This document shows, piece by piece, positions 26,066 to 35,705 of a stretch of 64,000 bases of DNA. The first letter of the stretch is position 1. Each line of letters starts with the position of its first letter. Below the pieces are notes generated by a model, which worked only from the letters and a program-made list of their open reading frames with translations, made no database searches and was not told where the DNA came from. The stretch spans positions 124,001 to 188,000 of the forward strand of contig NZ_JAQGJV010000009.1 in the NCBI RefSeq assembly GCF_028290435.1. Reading direction: 5' to 3'. Source of the DNA: Devosia sp. (GTDB taxonomy: Bacteria > Pseudomonadota > Alphaproteobacteria > Rhizobiales > Devosiaceae). The translations under genes were made by a program, and so were the position numbers.

Positions 26066-27394
26066 TCAGTGCTGCGCCTTGCCGATCAGGCGAGTGCGTA
26101 GAGCGTTGGAAATATTATCGAAAATGAACACTACTGCCAAGATCAGCAGCACCATGTAGAACACGTTCGACCAGTTGGAATTGGTGCGCATGGATTCCCA
26201 CAGCTTGAGGCCAATACCGCCGGCCCCGACCGCTCCGATAATGCTGGCGGAGCGGGTGTTGGACTCCCACTGATAGAGTGTCTGCGAGATCATTACCGGC
26301 AGCACCTGTGGCAACACGCCATAACGCTGGGTGGTGATGACGCCGGCACCGGTCGAGGCAATGCCCTCGCGCTGCTTGTCGTCGATATTTTCCAGGCCCT
26401 CGGAATAGAGCTTGCCCAAGGTGCCGGTTTCGGTGAGGGCGATGGCGCCGATGCCCGCGAGCGGGCCGGGGCCGAAAGCGCGGGTGAAGAACAGCGCCCA
26501 GATCAGCATATCCACCGAACGGAAGAAGTCGAACAGGCGCTTGATGACCTGGTTGACGGGCTTATTGGGCGTGATGTTGCGGGCGGCAAAGAAGGCCAGC
26601 GGGAACGACACCATGGCGCCGATCAGCGTGCCCGCAAATGCCATGACGATGGTCTGCAGCAACTTGGTCCAGACGTCGCCATGCTGCCATTGGGCGTTGA
26701 ACCAGATATTGTCCCAGGCCAGGGCGTAGTTGGGCGTGTCCGCCACCAGATCCGGGCCGGAGACGATCAGCGACGTCACTTCGCCAGGCGATTTGCCAAA
26801 GAAGGGCGAATTGATGTCGAACAGGAAATTGGGCCAGCCAAAGGCACGCTTGCGGAACTTGACGCGATCGGTGCTGACCCGCACGTCGCCGACAAAGCCC
26901 ATATCGGCAACGGCCTCGCCGCTCTTGACCACGAACCAGGACGGCGGGTCCTGGGTCAGCACGCGCACTTCGGGGCCGGTCAGATCGAGATCGACGCTCG
27001 CTCCGGCATTGGTCAGCGTGGCGGCGGTCTGGGTGAAGGTGACCGATTGGCCGGCGCCACCCAGTTCGATGGAATAGCCGCCCTCGCGGGGGATCAGCCA
27101 ATCGGGATGCGGATCCTTGCCGAGGACCGAAAAGCGCGGATATTTGCCGACGATGGTGGGCCCATCGAGCCGGTATTCGGCATTGACGTCATAGGCGATC
27201 CACTGCTGCATGTAATCGCCGAGACGATCCCATTTGCCCTGGCTGATGACCGTGGGCAGCGCGAAAAACCAGATCGCGTAAAGCAGATAAAGCACAACCG
27301 CTATCAAGCCGAATAGCGGGGCGAAGCGCTTGAGCGCAGATTGCTTGAAAACCGCCGGGTAGCGCTGTTCGAGGGTGAGGGTCATATCGGTCAT
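26066..27394 (-). CDS. phnE: Phosphonate ABC transporter permease, long form
   Basis: 442 residues, about 150 longer than a typical PhnE. A first membrane helix (about 25-50) is followed by a large hydrophilic insert (about 55-225), likely periplasmic, and then a normal permease core with the EAA-type loop (GALTETGTLGKLYSEGLENI is close to the observed AIALTETGTLGKLYSEGLEN) and SIIGAVGAGGIGLKLWESM. Pairs of short and long PhnE are usual in rhizobial phn clusters. It is last in the phosphonate operon, 9 nt after the other phnE. Confidence 0.9.
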   Translation of the reverse strand: MTDMTLTLEQRYPAVFKQSALKRFAPLFGLIAVVLYLLYAIWFFALPTVISQGKWDRLGDYMQQWIAYDVNAEYRLDGPTIVGKYPRFSVLGKDPHPDWLIPREGGYSIELGGAGQSVTFTQTAATLTNAGASVDLDLTGPEVRVLTQDPPSWFVVKSGEAVADMGFVGDVRVSTDRVKFRKRAFGWPNFLFDINSPFFGKSPGEVTSLIVSGPDLVADTPNYALAWDNIWFNAQWQHGDVWTKLLQTIVMAFAGTLIGAMVSFPLAFFAARNITPNKPVNQVIKRLFDFFRSVDMLIWALFFTRAFGPGPLAGIGAIALTETGTLGKLYSEGLENIDDKQREGIASTGAGVITTQRYGVLPQVLPVMISQTLYQWESNTRSASIIGAVGAGGIGLKLWESMRTNSNWSNVFYMVLLILAVVFIFDNISNALRTRLIGKAQH

Positions 27395-27403
27395 GGGAGC
27401 ACC

Positions 27404-28360
27404 TCAGCCGTGGATCAGGAAGGCGGCGTCACCCACCAGCTTGCGGCGCACATAGGCGGAAATCTGGTCGACGATGATGATCGTGGTCAGCAGCAGGATG
27501 ATCAGTGCGATGGTCTTGGCGCCAAAGCCGCGCGAAATGGAAAGCTTCAGCTCCTCCCCGATACCGCCGCCGCCGACGGCGCCGATAATGGTGGAGGCGC
27601 GCACGTTGATCTCCAGCCGCAGCATCGCATAGGAGACGAAATTGGGCATGACCTGCGGCAGCGCGCCGAAGCGCACGCGCTCGATCCAGTTGGCGCCGAC
27701 GGCCTTGAGACCCTCATCGGGCTTCATGTCGATGTTTTCGATGACCTCGAAATAAAGCTTTCCGAGCGCGCCGATGGTGTGCAGGCCCACCGCGATAATG
27801 GCGGCGACAGGGCCAATGGAGAGCACGGCGGCGAACAAGCCGGCGATGACGATTTCGGGGAAGGCGCGCAGCACTTCCATGATGCGGCGAACGACCGAGC
27901 GCACGAGGAATGACGGCATCATGTTGCGTGCGGCGAGGAAACACAGAGCCAAGCCACCGGTGAAGCCCACAATGGTGGACACCATGGCGACGTTGATGGT
28001 GATCAGCATCAGGTAGAAATATTCGGGCAGGTAGAAGCCGGCGCCGAGATCGACCCGGCCCTCGGGGAAGTTGAATTCCTGGGTGCCGTTATCGGCGGGA
28101 GTGGGCAGATCGAACAGCGCACGGGGAACATCCATCCAGTCGTGCGGGATCAGCCAGGAGAGAAAATCGAACAGATGGGGCAGCCGCTCCATGAAGTGGC
28201 CGGCATTGCTTTCGTCAGCGAAAATCAGCGACCAGACCAGAGCCAGAGCCAGGCCGCCAAAGCCGAGGAGGGAATAGAGTCGTCGCTGCCGCGCCAGATG
28301 GCGCCAGGCTAAATCGACGGTGCGGACGGCCTCGGAGGCGGATGGAGCGAGCGCGGTCAT
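27404..28360 (-). CDS. phnE: Phosphonate ABC transporter permease, short form
   Basis: 318 residues from ATG 28360; an upstream start is open but lacks support. Membrane helices at about 30-48 and through 120-310; the permease signature is HTIGALGKLYFEVIENIDMK and STIIGAVGGGGIGEELKLSI. With the longer paralogue it forms the inner-membrane channel for phosphonates. It lies about 60 nt after phnD. Confidence 0.9.
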   Translation of the reverse strand: MTALAPSASEAVRTVDLAWRHLARQRRLYSLLGFGGLALALVWSLIFADESNAGHFMERLPHLFDFLSWLIPHDWMDVPRALFDLPTPADNGTQEFNFPEGRVDLGAGFYLPEYFYLMLITINVAMVSTIVGFTGGLALCFLAARNMMPSFLVRSVVRRIMEVLRAFPEIVIAGLFAAVLSIGPVAAIIAVGLHTIGALGKLYFEVIENIDMKPDEGLKAVGANWIERVRFGALPQVMPNFVSYAMLRLEINVRASTIIGAVGGGGIGEELKLSISRGFGAKTIALIILLLTTIIIVDQISAYVRRKLVGDAAFLIHG

Positions 28361-28422
28361 GGAGCAATGTCCCGATAGACGAAGGGCACCAGCCAACCTG
28401 GCCGGTGCCCCTCAAGGCTAAA

Positions 28423-29340
28423 TTAGCCGCCGATAGTGGCTTTGCGGATGTCGATGATGGGCTGGTAGAATTCAGCCTTGACCGGGACGTAACCCTTGAA
28501 GTCGCCGCCTTCGATAGCCGAGAAGCAAGCCGCGTCTTCGGTGGGCAGGTTCAGGTAGAAGTCGGTGATCTTCTTGATTGAGTCAGCGCCAAGGGCGTTG
28601 CGAACGACGGTCGGGCCGTTCGGGATCAGCGGCGAGCGCCAGACTTCGACGAAATCTGCGGGATCGACGGCGCCCTTGTCGACGAGCTTGCGGAAGGTGC
28701 CCGAGGTGTAGCCGTCTGCGAACTCGCCGATACCCGAGGAGTCGTCGACCGAGACGTCCGACTTGCCATCGAGCAGGGCCAGGACGTTGTTTTCGTGGCC
28801 GCCGTTGAAATCGGCCGACGCGAAGAATTCCTTGTTCGGGACGCCAGTGGTAACCGGGATCTGGGTCAGCGGGACGAGGTAGCCCGAGGTCGAGTCGGGA
28901 TCAGCATAGCCGAGCTTCTTGCCCTTGGCAGACATGATGTCGGTGATGCCCGAGGACTTGAGGGCCAGGCCGATCGAGTAGTAACCGGTCGAACCGTCTT
29001 CCTGCTGGGTGGTCAGCACGGGGGTCACGGCATCGGGATTTTCAATGGCGATGGCCGCATAGCCCGAAGCGCCGAGGCCGGCAACGTCGAGGGTGCCGCC
29101 GAGGAGGCCCTGGATCACGCCATCATAGTCAGCAGCGGGGAACAGCGAGACCTTCTCGAAGCCTAGATCGGTCTTGAGGTGATCGGCGAGGCACGCGTAA
29201 TTGCGCAGGCGGTCGGCTTCGTTTTCGCCGCCTAGGATGCCGATACGGAGTTCCTTTGGCATTTCCTGAGCAAAGGTAGCGACAGCGCCGTTACCGAGAG
29301 CGACGAGCGCGACAGCGCCCATGAGCATAGATTTCAGCAT
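28423..29340 (-). CDS. phnD: Phosphonate ABC transporter substrate-binding protein
   Basis: 305 residues from ATG 29340 behind AGGAG; signal peptide about 1-24 (GAVALVALGNGAVATFAQE). The mature part has ELRIGILGGENEADRLRNYA, the PhnD start, DVAGLGASGYAAIAIENPDA and KKLGYADPDSTSGYLVPLTQ, lining the phosphonate pocket. It delivers phosphonates to PhnE1E2 with PhnC as ATPase. The open frame continues upstream, but only into unlikely sequence. Confidence 0.93.
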   Translation of the reverse strand: MLKSMLMGAVALVALGNGAVATFAQEMPKELRIGILGGENEADRLRNYACLADHLKTDLGFEKVSLFPAADYDGVIQGLLGGTLDVAGLGASGYAAIAIENPDAVTPVLTTQQEDGSTGYYSIGLALKSSGITDIMSAKGKKLGYADPDSTSGYLVPLTQIPVTTGVPNKEFFASADFNGGHENNVLALLDGKSDVSVDDSSGIGEFADGYTSGTFRKLVDKGAVDPADFVEVWRSPLIPNGPTVVRNALGADSIKKITDFYLNLPTEDAACFSAIEGGDFKGYVPVKAEFYQPIIDIRKATIGG

Positions 29341-29365
29341 GGTTTTCTCCTGGGTCTGAGATCCG

Positions 29366-29384
29366 CCCCGCTTTTGCCGCGGGG
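29366..29384 (-). other. Hairpin between phnC and phnD
   Basis: CCCCGC and GCGGGG pair around a 7-nt loop in the 65-nt gap between the phnC stop and the phnD start. In such operons, a hairpin just before the binding-protein gene often protects its mRNA so that more binding protein than ATPase is made. That role is inferred here. Confidence 0.45.
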
Positions 29385-29405
29385 TTGGATGGGGTGCGCA
29401 CAACT

Positions 29406-30242
<837 letters not shown>

Positions 30243-30370
30243 CCCTGCCCTCCGGTGTTGAGCCGGGGGATGCGTACGGGGTGCAGATAAACCTGCGATG
30301 TCGGTTGGGTGACAGAACGATGACGATGCACCGTCGGTTTCGTGAGCGCCTCCGAGGCAGCGGCCCCGTC

Positions 30371-30494
30371 GTCCCCTCCCCCTTGAGGGGAGGGCTAGGG
30401 TGGGGGGAAGCCGAAGCGGGAGTGAAGTCTGGTGGGGCGTGGTATGCGGAGAGCTCCCCCCACCCCTAACCCCTCCCCTCAAGGGGGAGGGGGA
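30371..30494. repeat. Large interspersed inverted repeat inside the phn operon
   Basis: A left arm 30371-30408 (starts GTCCCCTCCCCCTTGAGGGG) and right arm 30451-30494 (ends CTCAAGGGGGAGGGGGAC) are complementary over about 35-40 nt with few mismatches, around a 42-nt centre. C/G-rich repeats of this CCCTCCCCCTTGAGGGG type are dispersed between genes in many Hyphomicrobiales. It lies in the 269-nt gap between the acetyltransferase and phnC, and could act as a strong RNA hairpin that splits the phn operon. Confidence 0.7.
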
Positions 30495-30511
30495 CTGGCT
30501 CCGTGGTCGTT

Positions 30512-31126
30512 TTAGCCCTCGTACTTGTCGAGGAAAGCTTCGGTCGACAGCGACCGGAAATCCTGCAGCCCCAGCCGCAAGCGGTCATGATCCCAGTCCC
30601 ACCATGCCAGCGCATCCAGCCGGCTGGCGATCAGATCGGTGAAACGCTGCTTGATGGCCTTGGCCGGCACGCCAACGGCAATGGCGAAGGCGGCAACATC
30701 TTTCGTCACCACGGCATTGGAGCCGATGATGGCGCCGTTGCCGATGGTGACGCCGGGCATGATCACCGCACCGTGGCCGATCCAGGTATCGTGGCCGATG
30801 GTGATGGGGGTGCTGGCGCGCCAGTCGAAGAAGGATTGGTCATCCTCGGCACCATCGAAATACCAGGACGAGCGATAGGTGAAGTGATGCAGGGACGCGC
30901 GTTCCATTGGATGCATGCTGGCATAGATGCGCACGTGGCTGGCGATATTGGCGAACTTGCCGATGGTGGAATAGGCGATCTGGGTGCCTTCGACGCAGTA
31001 TGAATAGTCGCCGAGAGTCGAATGATTGATGTGGCTGCCGGCACCGACTTCGGTATAGCGGCCGAGCGTCGAGTTCTTGACGCTGGCCGTGGGATGGATG
31101 GTGGGCGTTTCGCAGAGCTTGGTCAT
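30512..31126 (-). CDS. Phosphonate-cluster hexapeptide-repeat acetyltransferase
   Basis: 204 residues of left-handed beta-helix: repeated hexapeptides such as [18 protein letters not shown] and [19 protein letters not shown], then [27 protein letters not shown]. The insert with [17 protein letters not shown] is typical of the phosphonate-metabolism transferases in C-P lyase operons (TIGR03308 type). The substrate is not established; acetylation of aminophosphonates has been proposed for other acetyltransferases in phn operons. Its start overlaps the phnL stop (ATGA). Confidence 0.88.
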   Translation of the reverse strand: MTKLCETPTIHPTASVKNSTLGRYTEVGAGSHINHSTLGDYSYCVEGTQIAYSTIGKFANIASHVRIYASMHPMERASLHHFTYRSSWYFDGAEDDQSFFDWRASTPITIGHDTWIGHGAVIMPGVTIGNGAIIGSNAVVTKDVAAFAIAVGVPAKAIKQRFTDLIASRLDALAWWDWDHDRLRLGLQDFRSLSTEAFLDKYEG

Positions 31127-31824
31127 GCGGCGATCCTCGGCGCAAAAGCGGTGACGTCGACGATGCGATCGGCGACTTGCGTGCGGACATCCTCATCGTG
31201 GAAGATGCCGAGCAGGGCGGTGCCGGCGGCTTTTTTCTCGGCGATCATGGAGACGACGACGGCGCGATTGGTGGCGTCGAGCGAGGCTGTGGGTTCGTCG
31301 AGCAGCAGCACCTTATGATCGGTGATGAAGCCGCGGGCGATGTTGACGCGCTGCTGCTCGCCGCCCGAGAAGGTGGCGGGTGGCAGGCTCCATAGCCGTT
31401 CGGGCAGGTTGAGCTGCGCCAGGAGCGTTCGGGCGCGATCCTGCGCCTCGGCCTTGTCGGCGCCGCGGATGACAAGTGGTTCGGCGACCACGTCGAGCGC
31501 CGAAACGCGGGGGACGGTGCGCAGGAACTGGCTCACATAGGCGATGGTGTCGCGGCGCAGCGTCAGTACCAGGCGGGGATCGGCGGTAGCGAGATCGATG
31601 TCGGCCCCGTCATGAGTGAGCCAGATATGGCCTGCATCGACGCCGTAATTGCCATAGACCATCTTGAGGATGGAGCTTTTGCCGGCGCCCGAGGGGCCAC
31701 CTAGCACGACGCATTCGCCGGCGGCGACCTCGAAATCGACGTTGTCGACGACAGGGAGGACGACGCCATCGCGCAGGTGCATGGTGAAGGTCTTGGCGAG
31801 AGATTGGACGCGGAGAGGGGTCAC
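31123..31824 (-). CDS. phnL: C-P lyase complex protein PhnL
   Basis: 233 residues from GTG 31824. ABC-ATPase fold: Walker A VLGGPSGAGKSSILKMVYG (about 35-53), signature FSGGEQQRVNIARGF, Walker B VLLLDEPTASLD, AIFHD-like switch in GIFHDEDV. PhnL binds the C-P lyase core complex with PhnK and is needed for phosphonate breakdown rather than transport. It starts 1 nt after phnK. Confidence 0.93.
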   Translation of the reverse strand: MTPLRVQSLAKTFTMHLRDGVVLPVVDNVDFEVAAGECVVLGGPSGAGKSSILKMVYGNYGVDAGHIWLTHDGADIDLATADPRLVLTLRRDTIAYVSQFLRTVPRVSALDVVAEPLVIRGADKAEAQDRARTLLAQLNLPERLWSLPPATFSGGEQQRVNIARGFITDHKVLLLDEPTASLDATNRAVVVSMIAEKKAAGTALLGIFHDEDVRTQVADRIVDVTAFAPRIAA

Positions 31825-31825
31825 A

Positions 31826-32602
31826 TCACACCTGCAGGATCGAGGAAACGAGAAGCTGGGTATAGGGCTCGCGGGGATCGTCGAGGACGCGATCGGTGAG
31901 GCCGGATTCGATGACGCGGCCGTCCTTCATCACCATCATGCGGTGGGAAAGGAGACGCGCCACCGCCAGATCGTGGGTGACGATGACGGCGGCGAGGCCG
32001 AGTTCACCGACGAGGCCCCGCAGCAGATCGAGGAGGCGCGCCTGCACCGAAACGTCGAGGCCACCGGTCGGCTCGTCCATGAAGACGAGGCGCGGGGAGG
32101 TGACGAGATTGCGGGCGATCTGCAGGCGTTGGCGCATGCCGCCCGAGAAGGAGCGCGGCTGGTCGTCGACGCGGTCTTCGTTGATCTCGACGCGGCCGAG
32201 CCAATCGACGGCGCTGGCGCGGATATTGCCGTAGTGGCGATCGCCGATGGCCATCAGGCGTTCGCCCACATTGGCGCCGGCCGAGACGGTCATGCGCAGT
32301 CCGTCGGCGGGGTTCTGGTGCACAAAACCCCAATCGGTGCGCATAAGGAAGCGGCGCTCGGCTTCGCTGAGGTCATAGATATTGCGCCACACATCGTCGC
32401 GCATGCGGTATTCGGCGCGGCCCGAAGTGGGTTCGAGATTGGTCGAGAGGCAATTGAGCAAAGTGGTTTTGCCCGAGCCGCTTTCGCCCACCACGGCGAG
32501 GACTTCGCCGGGGTAGAGCTCGAAATTGACATCGGTGCAGCCGAGGCGAGCGCCGTAATACTTGGAGAGATTGGAAACGCGCAGCAGGGGGCTATCGGTC
32601 AT
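31826..32602 (-). CDS. phnK: C-P lyase complex ATPase PhnK
   Basis: 258 residues from ATG 32602, which overlaps the phnJ stop. Walker A VVGESGSGKTTLLNCLSTNL, YRMRDDVWRNIYDLSEAERR and DWGFVHQNPADGLRMTVSAG (PhnK-specific), signature FSGGMRQRLQIARNLV, Walker B VFMDEPTGGLDVS. PhnK docks on PhnJ of the core complex and couples ATP use to the reaction. The open frame runs further upstream inside phnJ, where no start fits. Confidence 0.94.
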   Translation of the reverse strand: MTDSPLLRVSNLSKYYGARLGCTDVNFELYPGEVLAVVGESGSGKTTLLNCLSTNLEPTSGRAEYRMRDDVWRNIYDLSEAERRFLMRTDWGFVHQNPADGLRMTVSAGANVGERLMAIGDRHYGNIRASAVDWLGRVEINEDRVDDQPRSFSGGMRQRLQIARNLVTSPRLVFMDEPTGGLDVSVQARLLDLLRGLVGELGLAAVIVTHDLAVARLLSHRMMVMKDGRVIESGLTDRVLDDPREPYTQLLVSSILQV

Positions 32603-33480
32603 TCGGCGGCCTCCAAAACTTCGCCGCTGAGGGCACCACGATGGCCAGCGGCGCGGCGGTCTTCGCAATTGTCGGTGTCGGAACAGACGAACATGTGGCC
32701 GCCGTGGTCATCGAGAATAACCTCGTCGAGATAGACGCCAGTGGCGGCGCAGAGCGCACAGGGCTCGCTGAAGTGCTGAATTTCGAAGGGATGATCTTCG
32801 AAGTCGAGGCTGACGACCTTGGTGAAGGGCGGCACGGCATAGATGCGCATTTCGCGGCCGGCGCCGAAGAGTTGCAGCGCGGCGGACATGTGCATCTTGG
32901 GATTGTCGAATTTCGGCGTCGGCGAGGGGGACATGACGTAGCGGTCTTCGACCATGACAGGGTAGCCATAGGTGGTGGCGATGCGGCCGTGGGTGGCGAT
33001 GTCCTCGTAGAGCTTGACGTGCATCAGGCCGTATTCCTTGAGCGCGTGCATGACGCGAGTCTCGGTTTCGCGCGGCTCCAGCAGGCGCAGGGGTTCGGGG
33101 ATCGGCACTTGATAGACCAGGGTCTGGCCGGCCTGAAGCTGCTTTTCGGGAATGCGATGGCGGGTCTGGATGATGGTCGCATCGCCCGTATGCGTCGTCG
33201 TCTTCACATTGGCGACCTTGGCGAAGAAGGCGCGGATGGAGACTGCGTTGGTGGTGTCGTCGGCGCCCTGGTCGATGACCTTGAGCACGTCAGTGGGGCC
33301 GACGATGGCCGCCGTCACCTGCACGCCGCCGGTGCCCCAGCCATAAGGCATGGGCATTTCGCGGCTGGCGAAAGGCACCTGATAGCCGGGGATGGCGATG
33401 GCCTTGAGGATGGCGCGGCGGATCATCCGCTTGGTCTGTTCGTCGAGATAGGCGAAGTTATAGCTGGGGGTGGCGCTCAT
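32599..33480 (-). CDS. phnJ: C-P lyase, radical SAM subunit PhnJ
   Basis: 293 residues. The iron-sulfur and catalytic cysteines fall at Cys241, Cys244, Cys266 and Cys272 (CALC...CSDTDNC), the same positions as in E. coli PhnJ, and the glycyl-radical site is Gly32 (PGYQVPFASREMP). PhnJ cleaves the carbon-phosphorus bond of ribose-1-phosphonate-5-phosphate, giving an alkane and the cyclic phosphate. It starts inside the phnI stop (ATGA) and ends in the phnK start, so translation of the core is coupled. Confidence 0.96.
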   Translation of the reverse strand: MSATPSYNFAYLDEQTKRMIRRAILKAIAIPGYQVPFASREMPMPYGWGTGGVQVTAAIVGPTDVLKVIDQGADDTTNAVSIRAFFAKVANVKTTTHTGDATIIQTRHRIPEKQLQAGQTLVYQVPIPEPLRLLEPRETETRVMHALKEYGLMHVKLYEDIATHGRIATTYGYPVMVEDRYVMSPSPTPKFDNPKMHMSAALQLFGAGREMRIYAVPPFTKVVSLDFEDHPFEIQHFSEPCALCAATGVYLDEVILDDHGGHMFVCSDTDNCEDRRAAGHRGALSGEVLEAAE

Positions 33481-34577
33481 TCGGCGGCCTCCTGGACAGA
33501 ATTTTCGGCGGCGTGCTTGGCGTGCATGGTGCGGATCATGTCGAGTTCGGCCTGGAAATCGACATAGTGCGGCAGCTTCAAATGCTCGACGAAGCCGGTG
33601 GACTGCACGTTGTCGAGGTGGGAGATGACGAATTCCTCGTCCTGCGCCGGGGCGGTGATGTCCTCGCCCAGCTCGCGGGCGCGGAGAGCCCGGTCGCAGA
33701 GGGACATCGACATGGCCTTGCGTTCGGACTGGCCGAAAACCAGGCCATAGCCGCGGGTGAACTGGGGCGGCACTTTGGACGAGCCCTTGAACTGGTTGAC
33801 CATCTGGCACTCGGTGACGCGGACGCGGCCGAGGCTGACGGGGAAACCAAGCTCGGGAATATCGAGTTCGACCTCGACTTCGCCGATGCGGATTTCGCCC
33901 ACGAAGGGGTGCGAGCGGGCGTAGCCGCGCTGGGTGGAATAGCCGAGCGCGAGGAGAAAGCCTTCGTCGCCACGGGCGAGCGCTTGCAGGCGCAGATCGC
34001 GGTCGAGCGGGTATTGCAGCGGCTCGCGGGTGAGGTCGCCGACCTCATCCTGGGGGACATGGTTGAAGCCGAGATCGGGCTCCATCAGGCCCTGATGGCC
34101 GAGCATGTCGGTGACGCGCGGGGCGCGATCATGATCGGCCTCGGCGGTCAGTGGCTCGGCGACGTCGTTACCTTGCGCAATCGAGGGATCGAGCAGGCGA
34201 TGGGTGTAGTCGAAGGTGGGGCCAAGCAATTGGCCGCCAGGAAGGTCCTTGAAGGTCGCGGAAATGCGGCGCTCGATCAGCATATCGGCAGTATCGATGG
34301 GGCGTGAATAGCCGAAGCGGGGCAAGGTGGTGCGATAGGCGCGGACGAGGAAGATGGCCTCGATCAGGTCGCCGCGCGATTGCAGGATGGCGAGGGCGGC
34401 CAGTTCACGGTCGTAGAGCGAGCCCTCGGCCATGCAGCGATCGACGGCGAGGCCGAGCTGTTCGATGATCTGTTCGGTGCGCAAAGCCGGCACCGAGCGG
34501 TCGCCACGGCGGCGGTCGGCGAGCAGAGCGTGGGCATTGGCGATGGCAGCTTCCCCGCCTTTGACGGCAACGTACAT
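33477..34577 (-). CDS. phnI: C-P lyase core subunit PhnI
   Basis: 366 residues opening MYVAVKGGEAAIANAHALL, with RSVPALRTEQIIEQLGLAVD, ELAALAILQSRGDLIEAIFL, RISATFKDLPGGQLLGPTFD and YTHRLLD, standard PhnI. With PhnG, PhnH and PhnL it transfers the phosphonate to the C1 of ribose from ATP, releasing adenine. It lies 3 nt after phnH and overlaps phnJ. Confidence 0.95.
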   Translation of the reverse strand: MYVAVKGGEAAIANAHALLADRRRGDRSVPALRTEQIIEQLGLAVDRCMAEGSLYDRELAALAILQSRGDLIEAIFLVRAYRTTLPRFGYSRPIDTADMLIERRISATFKDLPGGQLLGPTFDYTHRLLDPSIAQGNDVAEPLTAEADHDRAPRVTDMLGHQGLMEPDLGFNHVPQDEVGDLTREPLQYPLDRDLRLQALARGDEGFLLALGYSTQRGYARSHPFVGEIRIGEVEVELDIPELGFPVSLGRVRVTECQMVNQFKGSSKVPPQFTRGYGLVFGQSERKAMSMSLCDRALRARELGEDITAPAQDEEFVISHLDNVQSTGFVEHLKLPHYVDFQAELDMIRTMHAKHAAENSVQEAAE

Positions 34578-34580
34578 GGG

Positions 34581-35171
34581 TCAGGCCTCCTTGATACGAG
34601 TGGTACGGGGCAGGCCGATCAACTGGCCATCGGCAACGAGCAGCAGGTCGACGCCACGCGGGAACTGCGCCCCGTTCTCGGCCCATTGGGCGAGGAAATC
34701 TTCGGGCAGGCCCTGGGGCGCGATGGTGATTGAACCCTCGATACCGGGGCCGGTCAGCGTCAGGGTTTTGCCGCCGGAGACCGATTGGATGGCCAGGGCC
34801 ACGGTGGTGGAGCGGTCCGGATAGAGGTCGGTGCCCTGGTCGAAATCGGCCAGCAGGACGGCCGGATCGCGGGTGAGGGCGAATTGGGCCTGGGCGCGCT
34901 CGGAGGTGATCGGGGCGCTGGTGTGGAAGCGCAACCAGCCGAGAACGGCGTCAGTGGCGAGATCGCGATCCAGCCAGAGGGTGGTGTCGTGATCGCACAG
35001 GGTCAGCGCGATGGCGGCGAGTTCGGGCGACAGCGACGACGGCGGGGTGAGACCGAGGGTCAGTGCCTGCACGGTGCCTGGATTGGCAAGGCTATCCATG
35101 ACGGCACGGAATGCGGTCTGGGATTGCATGACGGGATCGGCGAAGCCGCCGTCCAGGGTATTGGTGTCCAT
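34581..35171 (-). CDS. phnH: C-P lyase core subunit PhnH
   Basis: 196 residues from ATG 35171, overlapping the phnG stop (TGATG). The N-terminus has GGFADPVMQSQTAFRAVMDS and LANPG; later RGVDLLLVADGQLIGLPRTT. PhnH is a core subunit with PhnG, PhnI and PhnJ. Length matches the family (about 195). Confidence 0.94.
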   Translation of the reverse strand: MDTNTLDGGFADPVMQSQTAFRAVMDSLANPGTVQALTLGLTPPSSLSPELAAIALTLCDHDTTLWLDRDLATDAVLGWLRFHTSAPITSERAQAQFALTRDPAVLLADFDQGTDLYPDRSTTVALAIQSVSGGKTLTLTGPGIEGSITIAPQGLPEDFLAQWAENGAQFPRGVDLLLVADGQLIGLPRTTRIKEA

Positions 35172-35626
35172 CAATTATCTCCCCGGACCATGGTGAAGAA
35201 GTTGACCTTGGTGGCGGCGGTTTCCTGTTTGCGCTTGAGGTCGGCGGCGGTGGCGCCGGCGCGCAGCGGGGTCAGGATTTGGGCTTCGACCGTGGCCGGA
35301 TCGCGCTGGAACAGGGCGTCGAACACGGCGATCAGGCGCGCCTTGTCGAGATCGCGGCCAAGGCAATAGCCATGGCCGATCTCGCCGCTGTCGAGCCGCA
35401 CGGTAGCGCGGCTGACGCTGGCTTCGCCGAGGTTGAACGGGGCACCGCCACCCCCTGCCCTGCCGCGCACCATGACGAGGCCGGTTTCGGGACCACGGAC
35501 GGGTTTGAAGTCGGGCTTGTCGGCCCAGTTGGACCAGGCGGCGGCGAGAGCTTCGGCGTCAGCGGCGGCCAGGGCATTGAGCGCCAGGCGGCGCGGATCG
35601 GTATCGGAAACGGGTTGCACGGTCAT
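35171..35626 (-). CDS. phnG: C-P lyase core subunit PhnG
   Basis: 151 residues, with RGPETGLVMVRGRAGGGGAP, FNLGEASVSRATVRLDSGEI, GHGYCLGRDLDKARLIAVFD and C-terminal ETAATKVNFFTMVRGD, all PhnG. It is the first gene of the leftward phn operon, divergent from phnF, with a palindromic site 16-35 nt ahead of its start. Confidence 0.94.
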   Translation of the reverse strand: MTVQPVSDTDPRRLALNALAAADAEALAAAWSNWADKPDFKPVRGPETGLVMVRGRAGGGGAPFNLGEASVSRATVRLDSGEIGHGYCLGRDLDKARLIAVFDALFQRDPATVEAQILTPLRAGATAADLKRKQETAATKVNFFTMVRGDN

Positions 35627-35641
35627 TTTGCTTGCCTCAAC

Positions 35642-35661
35642 TTGTCTAATGAACTAGACAA
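35642..35661. promoter_or_regulatory. Candidate PhnF operator
   Basis: TTGTCTA and TAGACAA are perfect 7-bp inverted half-sites with a 6-nt spacer (ATGAAC), in the 79-nt gap between phnG and phnF. One site can serve both promoters. The half-sites share TAGAC with the PhnF site known from mycobacteria. Its position close to the phnG start favours repression. Confidence 0.65.
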
Positions 35662-35705
35662 CTTAGAACGTAATTTCGGTCTTAGGCCTCTCGTGTGAAT
35701 TTGCA

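Noticed and set aside
30371-30494. CRISPR or transposon ends
   Set aside because: A single C/G-rich inverted repeat without spacers, gene or target duplication; better called a dispersed repeat.
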